64,000 bases of DNA from Methanococcoides methylutens. GTDB taxonomy: Archaea; Halobacteriota; Methanosarcinia; Methanosarcinales; Methanosarcinaceae. The notes beneath the pieces were generated by a model, which saw only the letters and a list, made by a program, of their open reading frames with translations, ran no database searches and was not told the origin of the DNA. The stretch is taken from the NCBI RefSeq assembly GCF_000765475.1, contig NZ_JRHO01000014.1, forward strand, positions 389,687-453,686, in the 5' to 3' direction. Position numbers and translations under genes: made by a program. Shown here piece after piece: positions 43,445-54,315 of this stretch. Numbering within the stretch: position 1 is the first letter of the stretch; the number at the start of each line of letters is the position of its first letter.

Positions 43445-43764
43445 ACCGAACCGCCACCTTTTGTATTATAGTATATAATCAGAGGTATAAAATATATCTA
43501 TATATAAATATATCTATGCATCGATGTATAATAATTATCATTATGATGATTTTTGTGAATTTTAAATAATAATCAGAATAAAGCAAACCACATGCATAAA
43601 GACTGAAATCTAATTAGGAAAAAATAAAGGAATACTAATTCACAAGATCAAGATTTGAACAAATATTAAAAAACTAAAAAAGATAGAAGAATCAACACGT
43701 AAATTCCTTATGTTTTGAACTCTGAAAGGCTTTATCAAATGAGATGCGGCACGTTCTCCTGCCA
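43445..43764. promoter_or_regulatory. Upstream region of the surface-protein gene
   Basis: AT-rich gap. On the minus strand GATATATTTTATACC (about 43481-43495) is the likely TATA, with further TATATA runs to 43520 and a dyad at 43537-43547. From about 43570 to 43764 I see nothing beyond AT-rich spacer at the 3' side of the alanine-dehydrogenase-like gene's end. Confidence 0.4.
43537..43547. promoter_or_regulatory. Dyad operator candidate, copy 2
   Basis: ATCAT-T-ATGAT extends to TTATCATTATGATGA, 13 of 15 bases as in copy 1. Flanking TATATAAATATATCTAT on one side and TTTTG-GAATT-TAAATA on the other are shared with copy 1. Confidence 0.45.
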
Positions 43765-44745
43765 TTAGAACATAGACAACTTTTTGCCTACAAATCTCTC
43801 CTTTGCTGCATTGTAGACAAGAAGTGCAGTTGCAACATCTTGTATCGCAAGACCTGTAGAATCAAATAACGTTATATCTGAATCACCCAGCCTTCCGGGT
43901 TTTATCCCTGCGATAACTTCACCAAGCTCACAGCAGATATTTTCAACCTCAATAACTCCACTAGATAAAGGAACATTGACCTCCCCGGAATGCGATGCCT
44001 GAGCAATATCATCCACAAATACCCGAGATTGTACTAATATAGAAGCCTCAAGTTCTTCCTTACCTGCAGCATCAGCACCAATTGCATTAATATGAGTGCC
44101 TGGTTTGATCCACTCTCGCTTCACTATGGGTTCCCTTACAGGAGTTACAGTGACAAGGATGTCACAATCGCACACATCCTCTATTGATGAGCAGGCAGTA
44201 ATAACACAGCCTGCTTTACACTCCATCTCCTGCTTAAATTGTTCAGCACGATCTCTGTGTTTACTATAGACCTTGACCTCTTCAAGATCGAAAACATTAG
44301 CTATAGCAAGTAATTGCGTTCTTGCCTGATTACCGGATCCCACAATTCCTACTACACGGGATTCCGGACGTGCAAGATGTTTTGCTGCAATGCCACCTGC
44401 TGCACCGGTTCTGATGTCTGTCAAATAAGTAGCATCCATAACAGCAAGTGGGGCACCTGTTTCAGTAGAGTTCAGGATGAAAAGTGCCATGACCGTAGGC
44501 AACCCTTTCTGACGATTATCCGGATGGACATTCACGATCTTCACACCTGCCACGTCCTGCTCTTCAAGATATGCAGGCATCGTACGCAGATCACCATTGT
44601 GACGTTCAAAATACAAATAGGATTTAGGAGGCATCTGAACTTTCTTCCTACCATGCTGTTCAAATGCTTTCTCAACAGCATCCATTGCATCAGGAATATT
44701 AAGTAAAGACCTGACATCGTTCTGGTCCAGCCATAGAACATCCAA
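43765..44745 (-). CDS. Alanine dehydrogenase / ornithine cyclodeaminase family protein
   Basis: This 326-residue NAD-dependent enzyme has the substrate-site K in PPKSYLYF, ATYLTDIRTGAAGGIAAKHLA, the nucleotide loop GIVGSGNQARTQL and the conserved IGADAAGKEEL. Archaeal members of the mu-crystallin family include an alanine dehydrogenase and ornithine cyclodeaminases; the substrate cannot be fixed by eye, with alanine dehydrogenase slightly favoured for methanogens. It starts at TTG behind GGTGAT. Divergent from mptN. Confidence 0.82.
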   Translation of the reverse strand: MDVLWLDQNDVRSLLNIPDAMDAVEKAFEQHGRKKVQMPPKSYLYFERHNGDLRTMPAYLEEQDVAGVKIVNVHPDNRQKGLPTVMALFILNSTETGAPLAVMDATYLTDIRTGAAGGIAAKHLARPESRVVGIVGSGNQARTQLLAIANVFDLEEVKVYSKHRDRAEQFKQEMECKAGCVITACSSIEDVCDCDILVTVTPVREPIVKREWIKPGTHINAIGADAAGKEELEASILVQSRVFVDDIAQASHSGEVNVPLSSGVIEVENICCELGEVIAGIKPGRLGDSDITLFDSTGLAIQDVATALLVYNAAKERFVGKKLSMF

Positions 44746-44860
44746 GATTTATCACCCATTAATAGATGGATAATTGCCCGTATAAACTTTCTGGATTAGT
44801 TTAGTGCATCCAACTATATTTTGCGACATCTTGATGTACTTTTAATATTAGTTATTTATA

Positions 44861-45790
44861 ATGAAAAAGATAGGGATCATTGTAACAGATCCTGAAGATC
44901 CGACAGCTATTGCCTTTGGAAAAGCTTGCCAAAAGAACAAGATCGGGCATCAGATCATGGACCTTCAGAAAGCAGAAGTATCAACCGGAGGTCGAACTGA
45001 GTGGCATATCGGAAAGACAGATCCGCTGCAATTCGATGCCATCGTTGTGAGAGATGTCGGTGCAGGAGCATTCGAGGGAGTGTCTTTCCGCTTCGACATA
45101 CTCAGACAGCTCGAGGAAGAAGGAGTACTTGTTGTAAATTCACCCTCTGCGATCCAAAATGCTGCTAACAAATATTATGCATCCTGTCTGCTGTCCAACA
45201 GAGGACTTCCCATCCCAAGAACAAAGGTTGTCCAGGATACTGAAAGTGCAATGGAAGTACTCGAAGAAATGAAGGATGCCGTTGTAAAGCCTGTTTTTGG
45301 ATATAAGGGCATGGGAATCCACAGGATAAAGAACGGTATGGACATTCCCACCAATGGAACAAAGCAGAAAAAACTTGTTCCGGAACAGATCGATCAGCTT
45401 CTGGAACAGAGAGGAATGTTATACATACAGGAATTTATCGAGAATCCGGGCAGGGATATCCGGGCATTTGTTGTTAATGGAAAACTCATCGGTGCGATAT
45501 ACAGGACTGCACCGGAAGGATCATGGATCAACAATATAAGCCAGGGCGGATCTGTATCACAATGCAAATTATCCACGGAACAGGAAGAGATCTGCATAAA
45601 GGCTGCCGGAGCTATCGGGGCTTTCTTTGCAGGAGTTGACCTTGTAGAAAAGAGAGATACAAGTGATAATAAAGTAGACAAGAGCCTCATATTAGAAGTC
45701 AATGGCACACCCTCGGTGGCAGGGATATATAAGGCATGGGGAATTAATGCTGCTGATGATATCATAAAGGATGTTATCAAAGAGATATAA
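44861..45790 (+). CDS. mptN: ATP-grasp glutamate ligase, probable MptN
   Basis: A 309-residue RimK-type ATP-grasp protein: N-terminal pre-ATP domain, VVKPVFGYKGMGIHRI phosphate loop, MLYIQEFIENPGRDIRAFV and the metal site LEVNGTPSVAGIYKA. MptN adds alpha-linked L-glutamate to tetrahydromethanopterin to give tetrahydrosarcinapterin, the C1 carrier of Methanosarcinales; the related CofF, which acts on F420-2, is the main alternative. No SD is visible before the ATG, and the region CTATATTTTG (about 44812-44821) is the likely TATA, giving a short leader. Confidence 0.75.
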   Translation: MKKIGIIVTDPEDPTAIAFGKACQKNKIGHQIMDLQKAEVSTGGRTEWHIGKTDPLQFDAIVVRDVGAGAFEGVSFRFDILRQLEEEGVLVVNSPSAIQNAANKYYASCLLSNRGLPIPRTKVVQDTESAMEVLEEMKDAVVKPVFGYKGMGIHRIKNGMDIPTNGTKQKKLVPEQIDQLLEQRGMLYIQEFIENPGRDIRAFVVNGKLIGAIYRTAPEGSWINNISQGGSVSQCKLSTEQEEICIKAAGAIGAFFAGVDLVEKRDTSDNKVDKSLILEVNGTPSVAGIYKAWGINAADDIIKDVIKEI

Positions 45791-45823
45791 CATAATAATT
45801 CATATTTATCGGGGAACTTTCAA

Positions 45824-46171
45824 ATGGCAGAATATAAACAGTGTATCGTGATCAGGGATGACCTTAAGCTCTCAAAAGGGAAACTTGCAGTACAGGTAGC
45901 CCACGCTGCTGTATCAGCTGCAGAATGGGCAGGACGTTCCGACCTTGAAAAATGGAAAGAGGGAGGACAAAAGAAAGTAGTATTAAGAGCAGAGAAACTT
46001 CAGGACCTCTTTGAACTTAAGGAAAAAGCAAGACGTGAAGGATTGGCTACAGCATTGATCACAGATGCAGGCCTTACCGAGATAGCACCTGGAACGGTAA
46101 CTGTCCTTGGGATCGGACCGGCAAAAGCAGAAGCTATTGACAAGATCACAGGTTCCTTGAAATTGTTATAA
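45824..46171 (+). CDS. pth2: Peptidyl-tRNA hydrolase type 2
   Basis: The 115-residue protein has the Pth2 signature: [33 protein letters not shown] and a C-terminal TVLGIGPA. It frees stalled peptidyl-tRNA by hydrolysing the ester link. SD GGGGAAC lies upstream. It is 33 bp after mptN and 18 bp before the transglutaminase-like gene, so one transcript is likely. Confidence 0.94.
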   Translation: MAEYKQCIVIRDDLKLSKGKLAVQVAHAAVSAAEWAGRSDLEKWKEGGQKKVVLRAEKLQDLFELKEKARREGLATALITDAGLTEIAPGTVTVLGIGPAKAEAIDKITGSLKLL

Positions 46172-46189
46172 CCTTTATGAGGCAAAGCA

Positions 46190-47359
46190 ATGGTATGTCG
46201 TCACTGCCTGTTAATAACCATAGCATATTTCCTGATAGTGATTTCAATAGGTGCATTTGCTATATCCAACATCCCAATTGATTCCCAGGACATACAAGAG
46301 CTGCCCATATACAACTATTTTACAGGCGACATGAGCAAAATTGTTGTCGATGCCGAAGAACTGACCGTTCCAAAGGTAGTTTATGAGAAAGCTGACCATG
46401 TCGAGGACAAACCTCATGCCACCTCGACCAGTTCTCCTGCATTGGAGATCGCTACTTCATACTACTACACTAATTTCTATGAGAACAGTCCCGCAACAAT
46501 AGAGGTCTTTGTTGAGAACAGGGAAGACACACCTATTTTCGTTTATAGCTATGGTATCGAATTAGCTGATAAAAAATATAAGGGACAGGAAACAGGACAT
46601 ACTATAGAGCCTGGCGAAAAAGAAAAGATCGGGTTCATCTGCATTGATATTCCGGAGAATGCCGAATCCATAGACATGAAACTTGGATTTGGGATCCTTG
46701 CCGGAACGAGCTCTGGCCAATGGTATGATTATGGATTACAATTTTTGGAAGAGATCAGTCTTGAAGTAATGCCCATAGTTAATGAAACTACTATAGAGTA
46801 CATGTCTAACGAAGAACCGTTATTCACCATCACAAATAACAAGGTGGACCCAAGAAGTGAAGAAGTCCGTGCACTTGCCTCCTCTGGTGCAATGGCATAT
46901 CCGGGAGAGTACAACATATACCAGGTATGTTCACTTTTCGACCATGTGAAGAGCGAGATCAAATACATGAGCGACCCCAGAGGAGAGGATTATTGGGCTA
47001 CGCCTGATGAAACACTGAAAGTCCGTGCCGGTGACTGTGACGATTCGGCCATCCTGCTTTCTTCCCTTATAGAAGCCATTGGCGGAAGTACCCGAATGTA
47101 CTTTACCGACAATCATGCTTTTACAACCGTATATATAGGAAAAGATGATGAAGCAAGGAATAACATTGATGCAGTGAAAAAATACTATGAATGTGTTCCC
47201 GTTTATTATACAACCGACGAATATGGATCATGGCTGATACTGGATACAACATCCGGCCTTTATGCAGGAGACCTCCCGGCCGGAGGAATGCCAACAGATG
47301 ATGCCTGGATCTTTACGAATACAGAAACAGTTAATATAATAGATATTATTCCCGACTGA
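46190..47359 (+). CDS. Membrane-anchored transglutaminase-like cysteine protein
   Basis: The 389-residue protein has an N-terminal anchor (about 7-26), a beta-sandwich middle (about 85-195) and a C-terminal transglutaminase-like domain with the triad C283 (AGDCDDSA), H309 (DNHAF) and D352 (LILDTTSG). The catalytic half faces outside. Archaeal members may be proteases or cross-linkers acting on surface proteins; substrate unknown. SD GAGG precedes the ATG. It lies between pth2 and truD. Confidence 0.8.
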   Translation: MVCRHCLLITIAYFLIVISIGAFAISNIPIDSQDIQELPIYNYFTGDMSKIVVDAEELTVPKVVYEKADHVEDKPHATSTSSPALEIATSYYYTNFYENSPATIEVFVENREDTPIFVYSYGIELADKKYKGQETGHTIEPGEKEKIGFICIDIPENAESIDMKLGFGILAGTSSGQWYDYGLQFLEEISLEVMPIVNETTIEYMSNEEPLFTITNNKVDPRSEEVRALASSGAMAYPGEYNIYQVCSLFDHVKSEIKYMSDPRGEDYWATPDETLKVRAGDCDDSAILLSSLIEAIGGSTRMYFTDNHAFTTVYIGKDDEARNNIDAVKKYYECVPVYYTTDEYGSWLILDTTSGLYAGDLPAGGMPTDDAWIFTNTETVNIIDIIPD

Positions 47360-47370
47360 AGGAGAAAAAC

Positions 47371-48690
47371 ATGTACAAAGTCCCACCTGTAGAAGAACAG
47401 ATAGGAATTGAACTTTACACCAGCAATACGCCCGGCATAGGAGGAGCACTTCGAAGACAGATAGAGGATTTCGGAGTCATTGAGATCACAAATCGGGAAG
47501 AGGGAGATGAAGGAAAATACCTCATTGTTGAGCTTACCAAACATAATTGGGAAACACACCATCTGATAAGGGATATCTCAAGAATACTGGGGATCAGCCA
47601 GAAACGAATTGGTTTTGCAGGTACCAAGGATAAGAGAGCTGTTACAACGCAAAAGATAAGCATTTACGATGTCCCTGAGGAAAAGGTCGAAAAGATAAAT
47701 CTCAAGGATGTTGAACTAAAAGTCCTGGGAAGATCTAACAGGAGTGTGGAGCTTGGGGACCTTACAGGAAACGAGTTCGTGATCACTGTAAGGGAGATAG
47801 ATCTTGAGAAGGATGAGCTGGAAAGCAGAATGCAACAGACCACGGAATCCATAAAGGAGCAGGGGGGAGTCCCTAACTTCTTTGGGATACAGCGTTTCGG
47901 TGCATTCCGTCCCATCACCCATGTTGTCGGCGAATCCATCGTAAGAGGAGATATCGAAAAAGCAGCTATCGACTATATAGCAGCTGCCTATCCCGATGAG
48001 CCGGAAGAAACAAGAGAAGTACGGGAAATGGTCTATAAAGAACGGAATTATGTTGAAGGATTGAAAGGCTACCCTTTACAACTGAGGTATGAGCGTGCTA
48101 TGATGCACCATCTGGTCACCAAACCGGAGGATTTCGCCGGAGCTATTGAGACCTTACCGATGAACATCAGGAAAATGTTCGTCCACGCATACCAGTCATA
48201 CATCTACAATACCATTATTTGCCAGCGCATAAAGAAAGGTCTGCCACTTAACAAAGCTGTGGTGGGAGATATTGTCTGCTTCAAGAATAAGGCAGGACTG
48301 CCTGACAATTCCCGTATTGAAAGAGTCACCGAGGATAACATCGACGGCATGAACAATCTTGTCAAAAGGAAAAGGGCATTTGTAACAGCTCCACTTATCG
48401 GTTATGACACGAAGATCGCATCCGGGGTTCCAGGAGAGATCGAAAGAGATGTGCTGGAAAAGCTGGATGTGCCTTTTGAAGGATTTAAAGTGCCCTCCAT
48501 GGAGAAGATGGGATCTAAAGGCCTTCGACGCGAGATCTTACTTGGAGTGGATCCGCAATATAGTATCAGTGAAGATGAACTGAACGCTGGAAAATACAGC
48601 GTTAAACTTGATTTTAGTCTTCCAAAGGGAAGCTACGCTACAACTGTTCTGAGAGAATACATGAAAGTGGAACCTTCAAGAATGAGCTGA
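47371..48690 (+). CDS. truD: tRNA pseudouridine synthase D
   Basis: TruD, 439 residues, has the catalytic D87 in GFAGTKDKRAVTTQ, NFFGIQRFG and a C-terminal LRRE-type stretch with the TRUD insertion domain in the middle. It makes pseudouridine at tRNA position 13 in bacteria and related positions in archaea. Strong SD GAAGGAG precedes the ATG. Last gene of the mptN-pth2-tgm-truD run. Confidence 0.93.
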   Translation: MYKVPPVEEQIGIELYTSNTPGIGGALRRQIEDFGVIEITNREEGDEGKYLIVELTKHNWETHHLIRDISRILGISQKRIGFAGTKDKRAVTTQKISIYDVPEEKVEKINLKDVELKVLGRSNRSVELGDLTGNEFVITVREIDLEKDELESRMQQTTESIKEQGGVPNFFGIQRFGAFRPITHVVGESIVRGDIEKAAIDYIAAAYPDEPEETREVREMVYKERNYVEGLKGYPLQLRYERAMMHHLVTKPEDFAGAIETLPMNIRKMFVHAYQSYIYNTIICQRIKKGLPLNKAVVGDIVCFKNKAGLPDNSRIERVTEDNIDGMNNLVKRKRAFVTAPLIGYDTKIASGVPGEIERDVLEKLDVPFEGFKVPSMEKMGSKGLRREILLGVDPQYSISEDELNAGKYSVKLDFSLPKGSYATTVLREYMKVEPSRMS

Positions 48691-48821
48691 GCGGATAAAG
48701 ATACAAAAATAAGATCGAAGACCAAACTTAAATAAAATAAGAGATCCGATCTGAAATCAGTATAAGTAGAAATATAAGAATAGAAGTAAAAATGAAAATG
48801 AGAAAAGGAATGATCTTTTGA

Positions 48822-50429
<1,608 letters not shown>

Positions 50430-50438
50430 TCAACTACC

Positions 50439-51116
50439 TCATTTATTTTTAAATATTGGAAGCCGCGTTAACAGGTAAGCGATTAAAGATGTGAATACTA
50501 TGGTAAAAGCTAATGCTGTATAAAAGCCGACCTCAAATCCAATTTCCATATTATTGCCTGATACCAGGCGTACAGCTATGTAGATCAGAGCTAAAATAAT
50601 AATTAAAGCTGAGAACAGTACAAGATTCCGTGTGTCAAACATATGAATAAAAGACTCGGAGATGCCTGTAAATATATCTGATAAATGACTTCCGGAATTT
50701 GTCTTTTTATTTGTGGTCATAACCGGAGCAGGGGACGACAACCTTTCATCTATATCGATCAGAGCAGGAACATTGTTAGTATCCGACATTCCGATATTTA
50801 TAGTGAAACTTTCTGTTTTTGAACCATACCCCACAGTTACAAAGATCATACCTTTGTTCAAAAGGCGACCGTCAAAAGGAATGCGTGCAATGACAGGTAT
50901 ATATTCCTCATGTGAAACATAGGGATTATCCTCCAGGAATGTAAGGTTATCCTGAAGTTCATCGCTGGCAGATAAATGTACATGGGTCGGTGAACCGTAA
51001 TTTATGATCACGATCTCAAAACTGTGTTCTCCACCGGGAGATAAGGGTATATCCACTATATTGGATTCAAACTCAATGGAATTAACACCAAGACGGTTTA
51101 TATGTACCTGTTGCAA
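50439..51116 (-). CDS. Membrane protein resembling DUF7524
   Basis: The 225-residue protein has an N-terminal beta-rich domain (about 1-120, LSPGGEHSFEIVIINYG), a low-complexity linker and two C-terminal helices (about 168-187 and 196-217). The plan matches haloarchaeal DUF7524, from memory. Translation starts at TTG behind GAGG. It ends 15 bp before pyrG and is likely co-transcribed with it. Function unknown. Confidence 0.55.
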   Translation of the reverse strand: MQQVHINRLGVNSIEFESNIVDIPLSPGGEHSFEIVIINYGSPTHVHLSASDELQDNLTFLEDNPYVSHEEYIPVIARIPFDGRLLNKGMIFVTVGYGSKTESFTINIGMSDTNNVPALIDIDERLSSPAPVMTTNKKTNSGSHLSDIFTGISESFIHMFDTRNLVLFSALIIILALIYIAVRLVSGNNMEIGFEVGFYTALAFTIVFTSLIAYLLTRLPIFKNK

Positions 51117-51154
51117 GTGTGCTCAGCCTCGTTTATAGATCATTCCTTTTTATA

Positions 51155-51337
51155 TCATTCCCTCAGCTCAGGAGGGAGCATGTTAGGGATGCCATCCTCA
51201 ATAGGGAAATACTCGTTACATTTTGAGCAATAGAGTGTTCCAGAGATAATTTCCTTTTCATCTTCTTTTGAAATATTCAGGACAAGATCACCTTTACAGA
51301 TAGGACATGCCAGAATATCCATGAGATCTTTCTTCAT
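51155..51337 (-). CDS. Trm112-like zinc protein
   Basis: Sixty residues: MDILACPICKGDL, then LYCSKCNEYFPIEDGIP and MLPPE are the Trm112/YcaR pattern with C10-x2-C13 and a second CxxC. Trm112 proteins hold and activate RNA or protein methyltransferases such as Mtq2, Trm9 and Trm11. Lies upstream of the DUF7524-like gene in the same direction. Confidence 0.88.
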   Translation of the reverse strand: MKKDLMDILACPICKGDLVLNISKEDEKEIISGTLYCSKCNEYFPIEDGIPNMLPPELRE

Positions 51338-51451
51338 TTACGATCACCAGACAAAAAAGCATTACAATTCATATCAAGGTTTTGGTTTTCATAAAAATAT
51401 AATAACTTCAATCAAATAGATTAATCTATCAGTTATTCTCATTATAAGATT

Positions 51452-52393
51452 ATGTTTGACCTGCTTTTAAGGGTGCTTGATTTTGCATTCCCCATAATAA
51501 TCACCATATTTATAGGACTTTTTGGAACAGGCTTCCTTATTGAGATGGGACTCATGCAAAAGTTCTCAAGGTTCACAGAACCTCTTTTCAAGCATACTCA
51601 CCTCCCACAATCCTGTGCATCTGCGTTCCTTGTATCACTTGGATCAACCGTCGCAGCGAACAGCATGGTTGTGAAAATTAAGGACGAAGGATGTCTTGAT
51701 GATCGTGAAACAATGCTTTGTGCGATCCTGAACAGCACACCTGCATACATAAGAGAGATATTGACCTACCAGATACCTATCGTACTTCCTGCACTGGGAC
51801 CTGTTGTAGGTGGATTCTATGTGATGGTCTTCATACTCAGTGCCTTTGTGAAGGTATCTGTTGTCATCATCCTGAGCAGGATCTGGTTTAAGGAACACAC
51901 GTGTTCAGTACCTAAGCCTGAAAAAGCAGAACGTCCACATGTAAAAGATGCTATTGGAAAAGCATTCCGAAGGCAGAAGCGTCTTTTCACAAAGATAGCG
52001 ATTATTTACCTGACAATGACAACTTTGGTCTTTGCTTTAAGGGACAGAGGAGTCTTTGAAATGTTCAACGTCCTCCCACTTGCAGACATTTTTGGCATAC
52101 CACCTGAGAGTATAATCCCCCTTACAACATATGTCGCAAGTCCTATCCTTGGAGTATCACTGCTTGGACCTATGATCAGTGATGGAGGAATATCACACCT
52201 GCAGGCAATGATAGTACTGATGCTTGGAAGCATGTTCATGCTACCCATCTTCAGTGTCAGGGCGATAATTCCACGTTACGTCTCTATTTTTGGACCAAAG
52301 ATCGGATTGAGGATCGTAGCATTTTCGACTGGAATGAGCATGCTTGTTAGATTCATACTTTTGATCGTATTGTTATCCATAGCAAGGATCTAA
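51452..52393 (+). CDS. Nucleoside-recognition (Gate) domain membrane protein
   Basis: The 313-residue protein has about eight hydrophobic helices in two halves split by a charged loop (KPEKAERPHVKDAIGKAF). LVSLGSTVAANSMVVK and NSTPAYIREILTYQIP belong to the Gate domain shared with the spore maturation proteins SpmA/B and nucleoside transporters. It probably moves a small solute; substrate unknown. No SD; TATA AAATATAATAAC near 51394-51405. Confidence 0.78.
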   Translation: MFDLLLRVLDFAFPIIITIFIGLFGTGFLIEMGLMQKFSRFTEPLFKHTHLPQSCASAFLVSLGSTVAANSMVVKIKDEGCLDDRETMLCAILNSTPAYIREILTYQIPIVLPALGPVVGGFYVMVFILSAFVKVSVVIILSRIWFKEHTCSVPKPEKAERPHVKDAIGKAFRRQKRLFTKIAIIYLTMTTLVFALRDRGVFEMFNVLPLADIFGIPPESIIPLTTYVASPILGVSLLGPMISDGGISHLQAMIVLMLGSMFMLPIFSVRAIIPRYVSIFGPKIGLRIVAFSTGMSMLVRFILLIVLLSIARI

Positions 52394-52483
52394 GCTATAG
52401 GGTAGAAAGTTGAACCAGAAAGGTCGATCAAAAGAGACAACGAACACAAAAATAATCAAAATAATATCAAAAAAGAAGAAAAG

Positions 52484-52506
52484 AAAGGTCAGTCAGACTG
52501 ACCTTT
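52484..52506. terminator. fpo operon terminator overlapping the fpoO stop codon
   Basis: AAAGGTCAGT-cag-ACTGACCTTT is an exact 10-bp hairpin. On the minus strand it is followed by CTTTTCTTCTTTTTTGAT, a strong T-rich tail. The fpoO stop codon (52505-52507) lies in the stem. It also ends the plus-strand gate-domain transcript. Confidence 0.8.
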
Positions 52507-52855
52507 AGTGATGTTCACCTAACAGTTCGTCCTTATTTTCATAGGCTTCACTGCTCTGCTCAAGGCATTTCATGCAGATCTTTTTCCTCTCGATCTCATA
52601 ACCTTTTGAGAAGGAGGGGATGTTTATCTCAACATCCTGCAACTGTGCTTTTGTTCCGCAAAGATCACATTTACCAAATGTACCTGCAGCTTTGCTTTCG
52701 GTAGCCTCGTCATGAGCCTTTTTAGCTTTCTCAAGACAACCGCCACAGAGACCTTTCCATACGCCTTCAGGATAGGAGATATCGAACTTTGGCGAGAACA
52801 CCTTTACCGGGCATACTGTGGGAATTGCTACTCCGCAAAGATCACAATCTGCCAT
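52505..52855 (-). CDS. fpoO: F420H2 dehydrogenase subunit FpoO
   Basis: The 116-residue protein has four CxxC pairs in two similar halves (CDLCGVA, CGGC; CDLCGTK, CMKC), suited to an Fe-S cluster or zinc sites. FpoO is found only in methanogen Fpo complexes and its role is not settled; a part in methanophenazine reduction has been proposed. Last gene of the operon. Confidence 0.88.
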   Translation of the reverse strand: MADCDLCGVAIPTVCPVKVFSPKFDISYPEGVWKGLCGGCLEKAKKAHDEATESKAAGTFGKCDLCGTKAQLQDVEINIPSFSKGYEIERKKICMKCLEQSSEAYENKDELLGEHH

Positions 52856-52856
52856 T

Positions 52857-54311
52857 TTAAATTCCTCCTGGGATTAAAACTTTTGCAGCTTCCATTGCCA
52901 TGTTCACAAATGGTTCCGGCCAGAAGCCAATTGCAAGTACACCTACAACAGCAAGGAGAAGTGCAACGACATATGGCGCTGGTTCTGATACCCTCTCACC
53001 CTCTGCTGGCATAGCATACATGTACCTGACAACTCTTGCGTAGTAATACAGTGAAAGTGCGCTGTTAAGGATAGCGATCACTGCAAGCCAGACAAGTCCT
53101 GATTCAATTGTTGATGAGAACAGGACAAATTTGCTCATGAAACCTGCTGTTGGTGGGATACCTGCCAATGCCATTACAAAGATGGTCAGACAGAGTGCGG
53201 TTATAGGCATTCTCTTACCAAGACCTTTGAAGCTGTCAAGATGATCAGCTTTCAGTATATCCTTGTTCTCTGATGTTGCCATGTAGACCACAGCAGCTGT
53301 TGCAATGAAAGCTCCTGCCTTCATAAAGCCGTGTGAGAGTGCATAGAGTATACCACCAGTCAATGCCATTGGAGTCATGACCACAAATGCAATTGAAATG
53401 TATCCTGCCTGAGCAAGGGATGAGTATGCAAGCATGCGCTTTACACTGGTCTGGGACAGAGCCACGATGTTACCGTATGTCATTGTGATAACTGCGAGGA
53501 TAGCAAATGCCATCTGCCAGTCTGCCTGAAGGGCAATAAGACCTGTGATAAAGACCTTGAAAGCTGCAACAAAACCCATCTTCTTGGAACCGGCTGCCAG
53601 AAGTGCAGATACCACGGAAGGTGCACCCTGATATGTGTCAGGTGCCCACATGTGGAATGGAACAAGAGCGATCTTGAAACCAAATCCTGCAATGAGCAGT
53701 ACGAGGGAAAGAATTCCCATTGGACTACTTGCCAGCAGACCGATGTTCTGGGCAACTTCAGGAATGTTAGTTGTTCCTGTTGCACCGTAAACATATCCGA
53801 TGCCGAGCAGCAGCAGAGCAGCTGAAAGGGATCCGATCATGAAGTACTTCATTGCAGCTTCTGTGGATGCAGGGTTCTTCTTCTCGAAACCTGCAAGACC
53901 GTATGTTGCAAGACTTGCGAGTTCGAATGCAACGAAGAGTACCATGAGATCATTTGCTGATGCTACCATCATCATACCGATGGTTGCGAAAAGCATGAGT
54001 ACATAGTACTCATCAGCGTGGTCGTTGCCATCAGTGTATTTGATGGATGCTATGGACACAAGGGTCGCAACTGTGAGGAACACGAGCTTGAAGAACTGTG
54101 ATAATGCATCAATGCTCAGTGAGTTCGAGAACATGACCGCAGTGGTGCCAAAGCTGTTAATTGTCAGCGCAAAGGCAACGAGACAGCCAAGTGTTGCTAT
54201 GTATCCGAGTATTTTCTTAGAGTGAGCTGAAAGGAATAATCCTAACAGCAATACAGTAAGTCCTGTTACCAGGAGCGTTATTTCAGGTGCGAGTAACATT
54301 AGATCTGTCAT
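52857..54311 (-). CDS. fpoN: F420H2 dehydrogenase subunit FpoN
   Basis: A NuoN-type antiporter-like proton channel subunit with about 14 helices in 484 residues. Conserved elements include Glu in FVAFELASLATYGLAGF, KIALVPFHMWAPDTYQGAPS and the broken-helix Lys and His. It pumps ions during electron flow from F420H2 to methanophenazine. Confidence 0.93.
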   Translation of the reverse strand: MTDLMLLAPEITLLVTGLTVLLLGLFLSAHSKKILGYIATLGCLVAFALTINSFGTTAVMFSNSLSIDALSQFFKLVFLTVATLVSIASIKYTDGNDHADEYYVLMLFATIGMMMVASANDLMVLFVAFELASLATYGLAGFEKKNPASTEAAMKYFMIGSLSAALLLLGIGYVYGATGTTNIPEVAQNIGLLASSPMGILSLVLLIAGFGFKIALVPFHMWAPDTYQGAPSVVSALLAAGSKKMGFVAAFKVFITGLIALQADWQMAFAILAVITMTYGNIVALSQTSVKRMLAYSSLAQAGYISIAFVVMTPMALTGGILYALSHGFMKAGAFIATAAVVYMATSENKDILKADHLDSFKGLGKRMPITALCLTIFVMALAGIPPTAGFMSKFVLFSSTIESGLVWLAVIAILNSALSLYYYARVVRYMYAMPAEGERVSEPAPYVVALLLAVVGVLAIGFWPEPFVNMAMEAAKVLIPGGI

Positions 54312-54315
54312 AATC

